Source of the DNA: Rhodanobacter glycinis
GTDB taxonomy: Bacteria > Pseudomonadota > Gammaproteobacteria > Xanthomonadales > Rhodanobacteraceae
Length of the DNA: 64,000 nucleotides
Direction of reading: 5' to 3'
Assembly: GCF_006438785.1 (NCBI RefSeq)
Contig: NZ_RCZB01000002.1
Span: 248,001 to 312,000 of the forward strand
Below, one piece after another: positions 7,400 through 15,089 of the stretch; positions within the stretch are counted from its first letter, which is position 1; each line of letters begins with the position of its first letter. The notes under the pieces were generated by a model. That model did no database searches and was not told the DNA's origin. It saw only the letters and a program-made list of their open reading frames with translations. The position numbers and the translations under genes were made by a program.

Positions 7400-8647
7400 A
7401 TGGCTGAATCGTCCACTTCCAACGTCAAGCCGGCGACGTTTGCCGAACTGCCGGCCCTGCTCGCCTCGGCGCCGCACCGGCTGCTATTTCTGGCCGGCTC
7501 CGTTGCGGTGCTGCTGAGCATGGCGTGGTGGGCGGTGGAGTTGACCTGGATGCGCTTCGGGCTGGGCAGCTGGCCGCAGCCGACGATCTCGCCGGCGTAT
7601 GCCCATGGCATGCTGATCCAGTACGGCATGTTTCCGCTTTTCATGTTCGGCTTCCTGCTGACGGTGTTTCCGCGCTGGTTGAACCAGCCTTCGCTGCCGC
7701 GTTCGCGCTATGTGCCGGTGGCCGGCCTGGTATTCGGTGGCTATGTACTGGCCAACGTGGGCCTGCTGGATCTGCCGTGGCTGCTCAAGCTGGGCTTCGT
7801 GATGATGCTGGCCGGTTACCTGATCGGCCTGGTCACGCTGGCGTCGGTGCTGCGGGCATCGCGCGATCGCAACGATCACGCACGCTCGTGCGTGCTGGGC
7901 ATGGCGCTGGGCACGCTGGGCCTGATCGCATTCATCGCCTTTCTGTTTGGCGCACCTGACGAGTGTGCGCAACTGGCCGTGCGGATCGGCACTTTCGGCC
8001 TGCTGCTGCCGATCTTCTTCTCGGTGACGCACCGGATGCTGCCGTTCTTCAGCGGCAACATGATCAAGGGCTACACGGTGGTCCGCCCGCGCTGGAGCCT
8101 GCCGGTGGTGTGGGTGCTGCTGCTGGCGCACCTGCTGCTGGACTGGCGCGGCGCGCTGAGCTGGTTGTGGCTGGCCGACATTCCGCTGGCGCTGGTGTTC
8201 GCCTGGCATGCGCTGGCATGGCAGCCGTGGAAGGCGATGCGGCCCGGCGTGCTCGCCGTGCTGCACCTGTCCTTTGCGTGGCTGCCGGTGGCCTTCGCGT
8301 TGTATGCCGTGCAGGACGTGATCTACGCCATGCGCGGCGAAATGCTGTTCTTTCGCGCGCCGCTGCATGCGCTGGCGATCGGCTACTTCGGCTCGATGCT
8401 GGTGGCGATGGTGACGCGCGTGACCCAGGGTCACTCGGGCCGGCCGATGCAGATGGGTGCGGTGCCGTGGGTTTGCTTCGCGCTGTTGCAGCTGGTGGTG
8501 CTGGTGCGCATCCGCGCCGAGTTCGGCGGCGACGTCTACCTGTGGCTGGTGATCGCCGCGTACGGCTGGTTGCTGGCGTTCCTGCCGTGGGTGCTGCGTT
8601 CGGCGTGGATCTACCTGACGCCGCGGGTGGACGGCAAGCCGGGTTGA
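7400..8647 (+). CDS. nnrS: NnrS family haem/copper membrane protein
   Basis: The 415-residue polytopic protein has about twelve hydrophobic segments. Family-typical histidine and glycine motifs are seen (AYAHGMLIQYGMFPLFMFGF near the start, FFSVTHRMLPFFS in the middle, LHALAIGYFGSMLVAMVTRVTQGHSGR near the end). NnrS proteins are haem- and copper-containing inner-membrane proteins that relieve NO stress, and their genes often sit with denitrification genes. Here it precedes nirK. ATG 7400 was chosen over ATG 7367 because the predicted start of transcription lies between them; neither has a strong ribosome-binding site. Confidence 0.88.
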   Translation: MAESSTSNVKPATFAELPALLASAPHRLLFLAGSVAVLLSMAWWAVELTWMRFGLGSWPQPTISPAYAHGMLIQYGMFPLFMFGFLLTVFPRWLNQPSLPRSRYVPVAGLVFGGYVLANVGLLDLPWLLKLGFVMMLAGYLIGLVTLASVLRASRDRNDHARSCVLGMALGTLGLIAFIAFLFGAPDECAQLAVRIGTFGLLLPIFFSVTHRMLPFFSGNMIKGYTVVRPRWSLPVVWVLLLAHLLLDWRGALSWLWLADIPLALVFAWHALAWQPWKAMRPGVLAVLHLSFAWLPVAFALYAVQDVIYAMRGEMLFFRAPLHALAIGYFGSMLVAMVTRVTQGHSGRPMQMGAVPWVCFALLQLVVLVRIRAEFGGDVYLWLVIAAYGWLLAFLPWVLRSAWIYLTPRVDGKPG

Positions 8648-8706
8648 AGCAGGGCGAGCCAAGAGCTGTGGCAGGGTGACGCAGCGACGCCCCGAATCAT
8701 TCCCGT

Positions 8707-8720
8707 TTGACCCAGGTCAA
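8707..8720. promoter_or_regulatory. FNR/DNR-type site (nirK)
   Basis: TTGACCCAGGTCAA is a near-perfect palindrome centred about 61 bp before the nirK start. With -41.5 spacing transcription would begin near 8755. A weak -10-like CATAGG lies at 8740-8745. Confidence 0.85.
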
Positions 8721-8773
8721 ACACGACATACTGCGTTCTCATAGGCTGGCAGCAGATCCCAGGGAGAACGTTG

Positions 8774-10297
8774 ATGACACGTCCGCACCTTTACCTCGCC
8801 GCCGCTGCGATGCTTGCGCTGGCGGCATGTTCTGGCAAACCATCTGCCTCGTCCGGCCCGGCCGCGACTGCAGCCACACCCACCGCCAGCACCTCCGTCG
8901 CCTCCGAGCGCGGCGACTTCGGCCCACCGCAGGGCGAGCCGATCCACGCCGTGCTGACCAGCCCGCCGCACGTACCGCCACCGATCCATCGCAACTATCC
9001 GGCCAAGGTCATCGTGGAGCTGGAGGTGATCGAGAAGGAGATGCCGATTTCCGAGGGCGTTAGCTACACGTTCTGGACCTTCGGCGGCACCGTGCCGGGC
9101 AGCTTCATCCGCGTGCGCCAGGGCGACACGGTGGAGTTCCACCTGAAGAACAACCCCAACAACAAGATGCCGCACAACATCGACATGCACGGCGTGACCG
9201 GCCCGGGCGGCGGCGCCGCATCCAGCTTCACCGCGCCGGGGCACGAGTCGCAGTTCACCTTCAAGGCGCTCAACCAGGGCATCTATGTGTACCACTGCGC
9301 CACCGCGCCGGTGGGCATGCACATCGCCAACGGCATGTACGGCCTGCTGCTGGTCGAGCCACCGGAGGGTCTGAGCCCGGTCGACCACGAGTACTACGTG
9401 ATGCAGGGTGACTTCTACACCACCGGCAAGTACCGCGAGAAGGGCCATCAGCCGTTCGACATGGAGAAGGCGATCGACGAGCGTCCGACCTATGTGTTGT
9501 TCAACGGCAAGGAAGGCTCGATCACCGGCGACAACGCGCTGACCGCCAAGACCAACCAGAACGTGCGCCTGTTCGTGGGCAACGGCGGCCCGAACCTGGT
9601 CTCCAGCTTCCACGTGATCGGCGAGATCTTCGACAAGGTGCAGCCCGAGGGCGGCACGGTGGCGCAGCACAACGTGCAGACCACGCTGATCCCGTCCGGC
9701 GGTGCCGCGATCGTGGAGTTCCACACCGACGTGCCGGGCAGTTACGTGCTGGTCGACCACTCGATCTTCCGCGCCTTCAACAAGGGCGCGCTGGGCATCC
9801 TGAAAGTGGACGGCCCGGAGAACAAGTCGGTCTACTCGGGCAAGGAGGTGGACTCGGTCTACCTGGGCGATCGCGCCGGCAGCAACCTGCAGGCCGTGAC
9901 CACCGCTGCCACGGCGCATGCCGCCGGTACGCTGACCAAGGAAGACCAGATCGCCGCGGGCAAGCAACTGTTCGCCGGCACCTGCTCGGTCTGCCACCAG
10001 GCCAACGGCGAAGGCTTGCCGAATGTGTTCCCGCCGCTGGCGAAGTCTGATCTTCTCGCGGCTGATCCCAAGCGCGCCATGACCATCGTGACGCACGGCC
10101 TGACCGGCAAGGTCACCGTCAACGGTCACGAATACGATTCGGTGATGCCACCGATGTCGCAGCTAACCGACGATGAAGTGTCCAACATCCTGACCTACGT
10201 GCTGAACAGCTGGGGCAACCCGGGTGGCCAGTTCAGCAAGGACGAGGTGGCCAAGGCACGCGCGGCGGCGACACCGGCACCGGCGGCGGCGCACTGA
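8774..10297 (+). CDS. nirK: Copper nitrite reductase with C-terminal cytochrome c
   Basis: The enzyme reduces nitrite to NO in the periplasm. ATG 8774 follows AGGGAGAA; the protein has 507 residues. The signal is a lipoprotein type (LALAAC, Cys19), so the enzyme should be membrane-anchored. Two cupredoxin domains carry the ligands: type 1 copper H134, C175, H183 and M188; type 2 copper H139, H174 and H329. A fused class I cytochrome c domain follows at about residues 390-480, with CSVCH at 404-408 and a methionine candidate in VMPPMSQ. This three-domain form is known from Ralstonia-type NirK, where the haem feeds electrons to copper. Azurin at 48695 is a plausible donor. A nirV-like gene begins one base after the stop. 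Confidence 0.97.
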   Translation: MTRPHLYLAAAAMLALAACSGKPSASSGPAATAATPTASTSVASERGDFGPPQGEPIHAVLTSPPHVPPPIHRNYPAKVIVELEVIEKEMPISEGVSYTFWTFGGTVPGSFIRVRQGDTVEFHLKNNPNNKMPHNIDMHGVTGPGGGAASSFTAPGHESQFTFKALNQGIYVYHCATAPVGMHIANGMYGLLLVEPPEGLSPVDHEYYVMQGDFYTTGKYREKGHQPFDMEKAIDERPTYVLFNGKEGSITGDNALTAKTNQNVRLFVGNGGPNLVSSFHVIGEIFDKVQPEGGTVAQHNVQTTLIPSGGAAIVEFHTDVPGSYVLVDHSIFRAFNKGALGILKVDGPENKSVYSGKEVDSVYLGDRAGSNLQAVTTAATAHAAGTLTKEDQIAAGKQLFAGTCSVCHQANGEGLPNVFPPLAKSDLLAADPKRAMTIVTHGLTGKVTVNGHEYDSVMPPMSQLTDDEVSNILTYVLNSWGNPGGQFSKDEVAKARAAATPAPAAAH

Positions 10298-10298
10298 G

Positions 10299-11060
10299 AT
10301 GCGCGCATTGGCACTGGTCTGTCTGGGCCTGTTGCTGGCGCTTCCGGCAGTGGCGGCGGATTACGTCGCCCTGCCGGGAGGGCGTTTCACCAGCGTGTTG
10401 CCGGCGGACGGCAAGGCGGCCGCGGCGCAGGTCGCGCCATTCCGTCTGCGCACCGAGCTGGTCACCAATGCCGAGTTTCTGGCCTTCGTGAAAGCCCACC
10501 CGCAATGGCAGCGCGACAAGGTCGCGCGCATCCTTGCCGACGCGCGTTACCTCACGCAATGGGCCAGCACCGATACGCTGGGTGACGAAGTGCTGCCGCG
10601 TCAACCGGTGACCCGGGTCAGCTGGTTTGCCGCCCAAGCCTATTGCGAAAGCGAGCAGGCGCGTCTGCCGAGCTGGTACGAGTGGGAGTTTGCGGCAGCG
10701 GCCGATGCCACCCGCCGCGATGCACGCGCCGACCCGGCCTGGCGCGAAAGCATCCTGGGCTGGTACTCGCGGCCTTCCAGCACGGCGCTGCCGGAGATCG
10801 GCGGCGCCGCCAACGTCTACGGCGTGCGCGACATCAATGGCCTGGTGTGGGAGTGGGTCGACGATTTCAATGCGCTGATGGTCGCCAGCGACAGCCGCGA
10901 CCAGGGCGATCCGGACCTGCTGAAGTTCTGCGGCGCCGGTGCACTCAGCATGCAGGAAAAGGAAAACTACGCAGTGTTGATGCGCATCGCGATGCTGTCC
11001 GCGATGAAGGCCGCCGACACCACCAACAACATGGGCTTCCGCTGCGCGAAGTCCGATTGA
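10299..11060 (+). CDS. nirV: NirV-like SUMF1/formylglycine-generating-type protein
   Basis: The 253-residue protein starts one base after nirK. It has a signal peptide (MRALALVCLGLLLALPAVAA) and an FGE-sulfatase fold pattern: YVALPGGRFTSV, VTNAEFLAFVKAHPQW, QPVTRVSWFAAQAYCESEQARLPSWYEWEFAA, VYGVRDINGLVWEWVDDFN and NNMGFRC. NirV proteins of this family are often encoded next to nirK in denitrifiers. Their biochemical role is unsettled; copper loading or maturation of NirK is an inference. Tight spacing means it is almost certainly co-transcribed and translationally linked with nirK. The export signal agrees with a periplasmic partner. Confidence 0.88.
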   Translation: MRALALVCLGLLLALPAVAADYVALPGGRFTSVLPADGKAAAAQVAPFRLRTELVTNAEFLAFVKAHPQWQRDKVARILADARYLTQWASTDTLGDEVLPRQPVTRVSWFAAQAYCESEQARLPSWYEWEFAAAADATRRDARADPAWRESILGWYSRPSSTALPEIGGAANVYGVRDINGLVWEWVDDFNALMVASDSRDQGDPDLLKFCGAGALSMQEKENYAVLMRIAMLSAMKAADTTNNMGFRCAKSD

Positions 11061-11070
11061 GGAACCCGTC

Positions 11071-11640
11071 ATGAAACGTCTGCTGTCCTCTCTTGCGATG
11101 CTCCTGCTGCTGGGCGGCAGCGCCCACGCAGCCCAGCCGCTGCCCGGTGATTCGGTCTATCAGTTGCCGGTGCAGCTGACCGGCCAGGACGGCCGGCAGC
11201 AGATGCTGTCGGCGCGGCGCGGCCGGCCGCAGCTGGTGACGATGTTCTATACCTCGTGCAAGATGGTCTGCCCGCTGATCATCGACAGCCTGCGGCTGAC
11301 CCGCAATGCGCTGGACCCGGCGATTCGCTCGCAGATCGACCTGCTCGCGGTGAGTTTCAATCCGGCCAGGGACGATGTGGCCACCCTGCAGGGCTATGCA
11401 CTGAAGCGCCATCTGGACCCGCGCGTCTGGACTCTGGCCCGCGCCGAACCGGCGCAGGTGCGTCAGCTTTCCGGCGTGCTCGGCCTGCAGTACCGGCAAT
11501 TGCCGGATGGCGAGTTCAACCACAGCAGCGAGTTGATCCTGCTCGACGCCGAGGGCCGCATCGCGGCGCATACCAACGTGATCGGCAGGCTCGACCCGGC
11601 CTTCGTCAAGGCGATCACCGAGACCGTTTCCAGGCACTGA
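11071..11640 (+). CDS. SCO1/SenC copper-chaperone family protein
   Basis: The 189-residue exported thioredoxin-fold protein has a signal peptide ending near residue 20 (HAA). The copper and thiol motif is C63-x3-C67 (YTSCKMVCPL), and the third ligand is probably H151 (FNHSSEL), the arrangement of SCO proteins. These deliver copper to, or reduce cysteines of, CuA-type and other copper enzymes in the periplasm. Its position third in the nirK-nirV transcript, 10 nt after nirV and behind a GAGGA site, suggests service to NirK. The alternative is a general assembly factor for copper proteins such as azurin. Confidence 0.9.
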   Translation: MKRLLSSLAMLLLLGGSAHAAQPLPGDSVYQLPVQLTGQDGRQQMLSARRGRPQLVTMFYTSCKMVCPLIIDSLRLTRNALDPAIRSQIDLLAVSFNPARDDVATLQGYALKRHLDPRVWTLARAEPAQVRQLSGVLGLQYRQLPDGEFNHSSELILLDAEGRIAAHTNVIGRLDPAFVKAITETVSRH

Positions 11641-11759
11641 GCCTCCCGCGATATGGACGTCTGTACGTCCGTCGTGCATCGAAGCGCCGCCGTCATGGCG
11701 GCGTTCTCGTGTGCATGGCCGTGGCGTGTTGTCACAGCTGGCCTATTCATCGAGCCGGC

Positions 11760-11773
11760 CTGACCGCGGTCAA
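11760..11773. promoter_or_regulatory. FNR/DNR-type site (outer-membrane channel)
   Basis: CTGACCGCGGTCAA matches the NTGAY-N4-RTCAA pattern and is centred 60 bp before the start at 11827. No convincing -10 is seen at the expected place. Confidence 0.65.
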
Positions 11774-11826
11774 TTTGTCGGTGCCCTGGTGTGCGCAGAC
11801 TGCGCACATCCACAAGGGGAACCACG

Positions 11827-13080
11827 ATGAAAACGACACGCAGGATTCTTTCCGTCGCATGCCTTCTGGCCACGGCGATGACCGCGCCATCGGTCTGGGC
11901 CGACGGCGCCGGCACGCAGGCAGCGCCGGTCAACGCGCCGCTGCAACTGGAGTGGGACGCGCGTCTGCGCCACGAGCAGGTCGACGACGACGCCTTCAGC
12001 CACGACGCCAATGCCGACACCTTGCGGCTGCGGCTCGGCCTGCGCGCGAACTTCGGCGATGGCTGGAACGCGTTGCTGGAAGGTGCCGGCGTGGCCAGCG
12101 CCGGTCAGCACTACAACAGTGGTGCGAACGGGCGTACCGCGTATCCGGCGATCACCGACCCGCGCGGCAGCGAACTCAACCAGGCCTGGCTGGGCTGGCA
12201 GGGCGATGCGTTCGGCGTGACCGCGGGCCGCCAGCGACTGCTGCTGGACAACCAGCGCTGGGTCGGCAACAGCGGCTGGCGACAGCACGAGCAGACCTAC
12301 GATGCGGTGGCGCTGCAATGGCAGCCGCTGGCCGCGTTGACGGTGCGTTATCACTGGCTCGATCGCGTGCACCGCGTGGCCGGCCGCGATGCGCTCAACC
12401 CGCTGGCGCGCGAGCGCCGGCTGAATACCCACCTGTTGAACGCCGCGTGGACGCAAGGCGCGCAGCAATGGGTGGGCTATGCCTACCTGCATGAAGACCG
12501 CGACGTGGCCAGCGCGTCCAGCGAGACCTATGGCCTGCGCTGGAGCGGCAAGGCACTGCACGATGGCAACGGTCCGGGCTGGACGCTGGAGGCAGCGCGG
12601 CAGGTCGACTACGCCAACAACCCGTTGCACTTTGCGCACAGCTACTGGTTGCTCGAACCGACATGGACGCTGCAAGGGTTCACCGCCAAGCTGGGCTGGG
12701 AGCATCTGGGCGGCAACGGCCAGCATGCCTTGCAGACGCCGCTGGCCACGCTGCACGCGTTCAATGGCTGGGATGACCAGTTCAACGTGACGCCTGCCGG
12801 CGGCCTGGAAGATCGCTATGTGGGCGTCGGCGGCAACCTCGGTCGTGCCGGCCTCGTCAGCAAGCTGGGCTGGGTGGTGTCGTACCACGACTACCATGCC
12901 GATCGCGGTGGCCGTTACGGCAGCGAGTGGAATGCGTCGCTGAGCTTTCCGCTGGCAACGGGCCTCACGGGCCTGATCAAGGTGGCGGACTATCGCGCCG
13001 ACGGTCTGGGTCGCGACAGCGCCAAGCTGTGGCTGCAACTCGAATGGCGTGGACAGCAGGCGTTGGCGAACGCACATTGA
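11827..13080 (+). CDS. Alginate-export-like outer-membrane channel
   Basis: The 417-residue protein follows AAGGGG and has a signal peptide (MKTTRRILSVACLLATAMTAPSVWAD). The rest alternates in the manner of a transmembrane beta barrel, with aromatic girdles and segments such as LEWDARLRHEQVDDD, NQAWLGWQGDAFGVTAGRQRLLLDNQRWVG and LWLQLEWRG at the end. The QAWLGW / TAGRQ pattern is typical of the alginate_exp (AlgE-like) and related porin families. In denitrifiers such porins are often induced with nitrite and NO reductases, perhaps for nitrite or substrate uptake. That role is inferred from the FNR-like site and the neighbours, and the transported compound is unknown. Confidence 0.82.
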   Translation: MKTTRRILSVACLLATAMTAPSVWADGAGTQAAPVNAPLQLEWDARLRHEQVDDDAFSHDANADTLRLRLGLRANFGDGWNALLEGAGVASAGQHYNSGANGRTAYPAITDPRGSELNQAWLGWQGDAFGVTAGRQRLLLDNQRWVGNSGWRQHEQTYDAVALQWQPLAALTVRYHWLDRVHRVAGRDALNPLARERRLNTHLLNAAWTQGAQQWVGYAYLHEDRDVASASSETYGLRWSGKALHDGNGPGWTLEAARQVDYANNPLHFAHSYWLLEPTWTLQGFTAKLGWEHLGGNGQHALQTPLATLHAFNGWDDQFNVTPAGGLEDRYVGVGGNLGRAGLVSKLGWVVSYHDYHADRGGRYGSEWNASLSFPLATGLTGLIKVADYRADGLGRDSAKLWLQLEWRGQQALANAH

Positions 13081-13106
13081 CCGATGGCAGCCTTGCTGCG
13101 GGTGCG

Positions 13107-13120
13107 TTGACCCAGGTCAG
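13107..13120. promoter_or_regulatory. FNR/DNR-type site (DUF2249 operon)
   Basis: TTGACCCAGGTCAG is followed at class II spacing by a good -10 region (TGATATAG, 13143-13150). The implied transcription start coincides with ATG 13155, so the message may be leaderless. Confidence 0.8.
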
Positions 13121-13154
13121 CGCGCCCGCGCTCGCGCTGCGTTGATATAGCGCC

Positions 13155-13439
13155 ATGCAAGCTATCCAGTCGTTGTACCCGCACCGCGCCGACAACGCCG
13201 CGCCGGCCGAACTCGATCTGCGCGGGCTGCCGTCACCGGAGCCGATGTTGCGCGCGCTGGCAGCAGCCGACGCGCTGCTGCCAGGGCAGGCGGTGCAGGT
13301 GCTCACGCCGCTGTTGCCGATACCTTTGCTCGATGCGTTGGCGACGCGCGGGCTGTACACGTCGGCGGTCACGCTGCCGGGCGGCACCGCTCGGGTGTTG
13401 ATCCGCCGCCGGGATGATGATGGCCCGGCTGGCGCTTGA
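13155..13439 (+). CDS. DUF2249 / TusA-like small protein
   Basis: The 94-residue protein resembles the DUF2249 fold, a relative of SirA/TusA. The pattern is LDLRGLPSPEPMLRALAAADAL, then a hydrophobic strand VQVLTPLLPIPLLDALATRG and a final strand LIRRRD. The TusA active-site cysteine of the CPxP motif is not present; the equivalent segment reads LPSPEP. DUF2249 genes are common beside NO reductase and nnrS genes, but the function is not known. Its stop lies 26 nt inside the next gene. An FNR-like site with a good -10 lies just upstream, and ATG 13155 may be the first base of the message. Confidence 0.8.
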   Translation: MQAIQSLYPHRADNAAPAELDLRGLPSPEPMLRALAAADALLPGQAVQVLTPLLPIPLLDALATRGLYTSAVTLPGGTARVLIRRRDDDGPAGA

Positions 13440-14673
13440 TCAGGCACCTGCGGTCTCGTTGCCGCGCCGCTTCCTGCTGAGTGCGCCGCTGTGGGGCATG
13501 CTCGCCGGCCTGTTGTTGTTCGTCGACGGTGATGCCTTGCTGCGCTCACGCTGGCATCCGGCCACGCTGGCGCTGGTGCATGTGTTCACGCTCGGCGTGC
13601 TCGGCAACGTGATGTTCGGCAGCGTGCTGCAGTTTCTTCCCGCGGCTGCCGGAGTGCGGGTGCGTGGCAGCATGCTGTTGGGAGTGCCGCTGCATGTCCT
13701 GTTCAATCTCGGCGCGCTGCTGCTGGTGGCGGGACTGCATCAGAGCTGGCGTGCGGCGCTGCTTGGTGCCGCGGTGCTATTGCCGCTGGCTTTCATGCTG
13801 CTCGCCGCTATGACCTTGCCCGGCCTGCTGGCAGCGATCGGGCAGCGGCTGCTGCGCGCGGGGCTCGGCGTGGCGATCGGGTTCGGCGTGCTCGCTGCGC
13901 TGCTCGGTGGTGCACTGGCGCTGGCTCTTGCAGACGGGTGGGCGTGGCCGGTGGGCGCGCTTGTCGACGTGCATGCCAGCTGGGGCGTGCTGGGTTGGAT
14001 CGTGGTGTTGCTGGCTAGCGTGGCGCGGGTGGTGATGCCGATGTTCCAGGGCACCGGAACGCTTCCCGCTCGGGTGCAGGCGCTGTGGCTCGGCAGCACG
14101 CTGGTGATGCTGTCCGGCGCAGCGTGGTGGCGCTTGACTCACGCCGATGGCCGCTGGCTGATCGGTACGGTGGCGTTGCATGCAACGCTGTTTGCATGCG
14201 CCGCCCTGTGGCTGCAGTGGCGCGCGCCACGGCAACGCCGCAGCCCGCTGCTGTGGAGCTGGCGCGCCGGTTTGATCGTGCTGTCGCTGGCGGCGCTGGC
14301 ACTGGTCGCCGGGCCGCGTGGCGGACTGCTGGCCGCGGTGCTGGGGCTGGGTATCGCCTTGCCGCTACTACTGCTCGGCATGGCGCTGGAGATCGTCGCC
14401 TTCATCGGCTGGATCGAGTTGCACCGGGTGTGCGGTCGCGGCGTGCAGCTACCCGGTGTGCAGCGCCTGCTGCCCGACAGCGACAAACTCGGTGTGCTGC
14501 TGGCGCAACTGCCGCTGCTGCTGTTGCCGGCCGCGGCGCTGTGGCCCTCGGTATGGCTGACCCGCGCCGCCGGGTTGGCGCTGCTGTTCGCGTGGCTGGG
14601 CGTGTGGTCGGCGCTGCGCGGCGTACGCAGACGCGCGAATGGTTTTCTGTTGACGTTGGAGGATCGCCCGTGA
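13414..14673 (+). CDS. NnrS-like polytopic membrane protein
   Basis: The 419-residue protein has eleven to twelve strongly hydrophobic segments. Conserved-looking histidines sit in LALVHVFTLGVLGNVMFGSVLQFLPAAAG, in VDVHASWGVLGWIVVL and in ELHRVCGRG. These resemble NnrS and distant haem-copper oxidase subunit I segments. The start is one of three consecutive ATG codons (13414, 13417, 13420) and overlaps the DUF2249 gene by 26 nt, so translation is probably coupled. A role in NO handling or haem/copper membrane chemistry is inferred from context. It is not closely similar to the NnrS at 7400, and the exact family is uncertain. Confidence 0.7.
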   Translation: MMMARLALDQAPAVSLPRRFLLSAPLWGMLAGLLLFVDGDALLRSRWHPATLALVHVFTLGVLGNVMFGSVLQFLPAAAGVRVRGSMLLGVPLHVLFNLGALLLVAGLHQSWRAALLGAAVLLPLAFMLLAAMTLPGLLAAIGQRLLRAGLGVAIGFGVLAALLGGALALALADGWAWPVGALVDVHASWGVLGWIVVLLASVARVVMPMFQGTGTLPARVQALWLGSTLVMLSGAAWWRLTHADGRWLIGTVALHATLFACAALWLQWRAPRQRRSPLLWSWRAGLIVLSLAALALVAGPRGGLLAAVLGLGIALPLLLLGMALEIVAFIGWIELHRVCGRGVQLPGVQRLLPDSDKLGVLLAQLPLLLLPAAALWPSVWLTRAAGLALLFAWLGVWSALRGVRRRANGFLLTLEDRP

Positions 14674-15089
14674 GCGCGAAGTTGCCGCTGGTCTATTCCT
14701 GTTCCGGCTGTTCGAGTGCGGCGCAGATGGCCAACCATCTGGCGCTGAAGCTGGATCGCGAAGGCATCGCCGAGATGTCCTGCATCGCCGGCGTCGGTGG
14801 TGGCGTCACCGGTCTGGTGCGCACGGCGCAGAGCGGGCGTCGCATCCTCGCGCTGGATGGCTGCGTGCTGAAATGCGCCTCGGCCTGTCTTGCGAATGCA
14901 GGCGTCGTCGCCGACACGCACCTGGTGCTCTCCGACTACGGTGTGCGCAAGCGCCAGCATGCCGATTTCAATCTCACCGAGGCGCAGCAGGTATACGCGG
15001 CCGAGGTGCGCCTGGCGGCGCAGGCACTACTTGAGGCGATGACCGCCGGATCACCCATGGAGCCAACCGATGTTGCTGCCCAACCCTGA
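14670..15089 (+). CDS. DGC-domain putative zinc-binding protein
   Basis: The GTG start at 14670 overlaps the previous stop (GTGA) and has a GGAGG site. The 139-residue protein carries the cysteine pattern of the DGC family: YSCSGCSS near the start (C11, C14), a middle cysteine in EMSCIAG, then LDGCVLKCASACL. These clusters suggest zinc or an iron-sulfur centre. The function of the family is not established. It overlaps the chorismate mutase-UbiT gene by 20 nt, so it is firmly inside an operon devoted to anaerobic growth. It may be a redox or metal-handling helper for UbiT or NadA, but no direct evidence is visible. Confidence 0.8.
   Translation: MSAKLPLVYSCSGCSSAAQMANHLALKLDREGIAEMSCIAGVGGGVTGLVRTAQSGRRILALDGCVLKCASACLANAGVVADTHLVLSDYGVRKRQHADFNLTEAQQVYAAEVRLAAQALLEAMTAGSPMEPTDVAAQP

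Noticed and set aside
8425..8439. GTGACCCAGGGTCAC in nnrS as a regulatory palindrome
   Set aside because: The spacer is five rather than four bases and the segment encodes the conserved VTQGH of NnrS, so coding constraint explains it.
10608..10621. GTGACCCGGGTCAG inside the nirV-like gene as another FNR-type site
   Set aside because: It lies in the middle of coding sequence (VTRVSW), with no -10-like hexamer at the right distance and no plausible start downstream.
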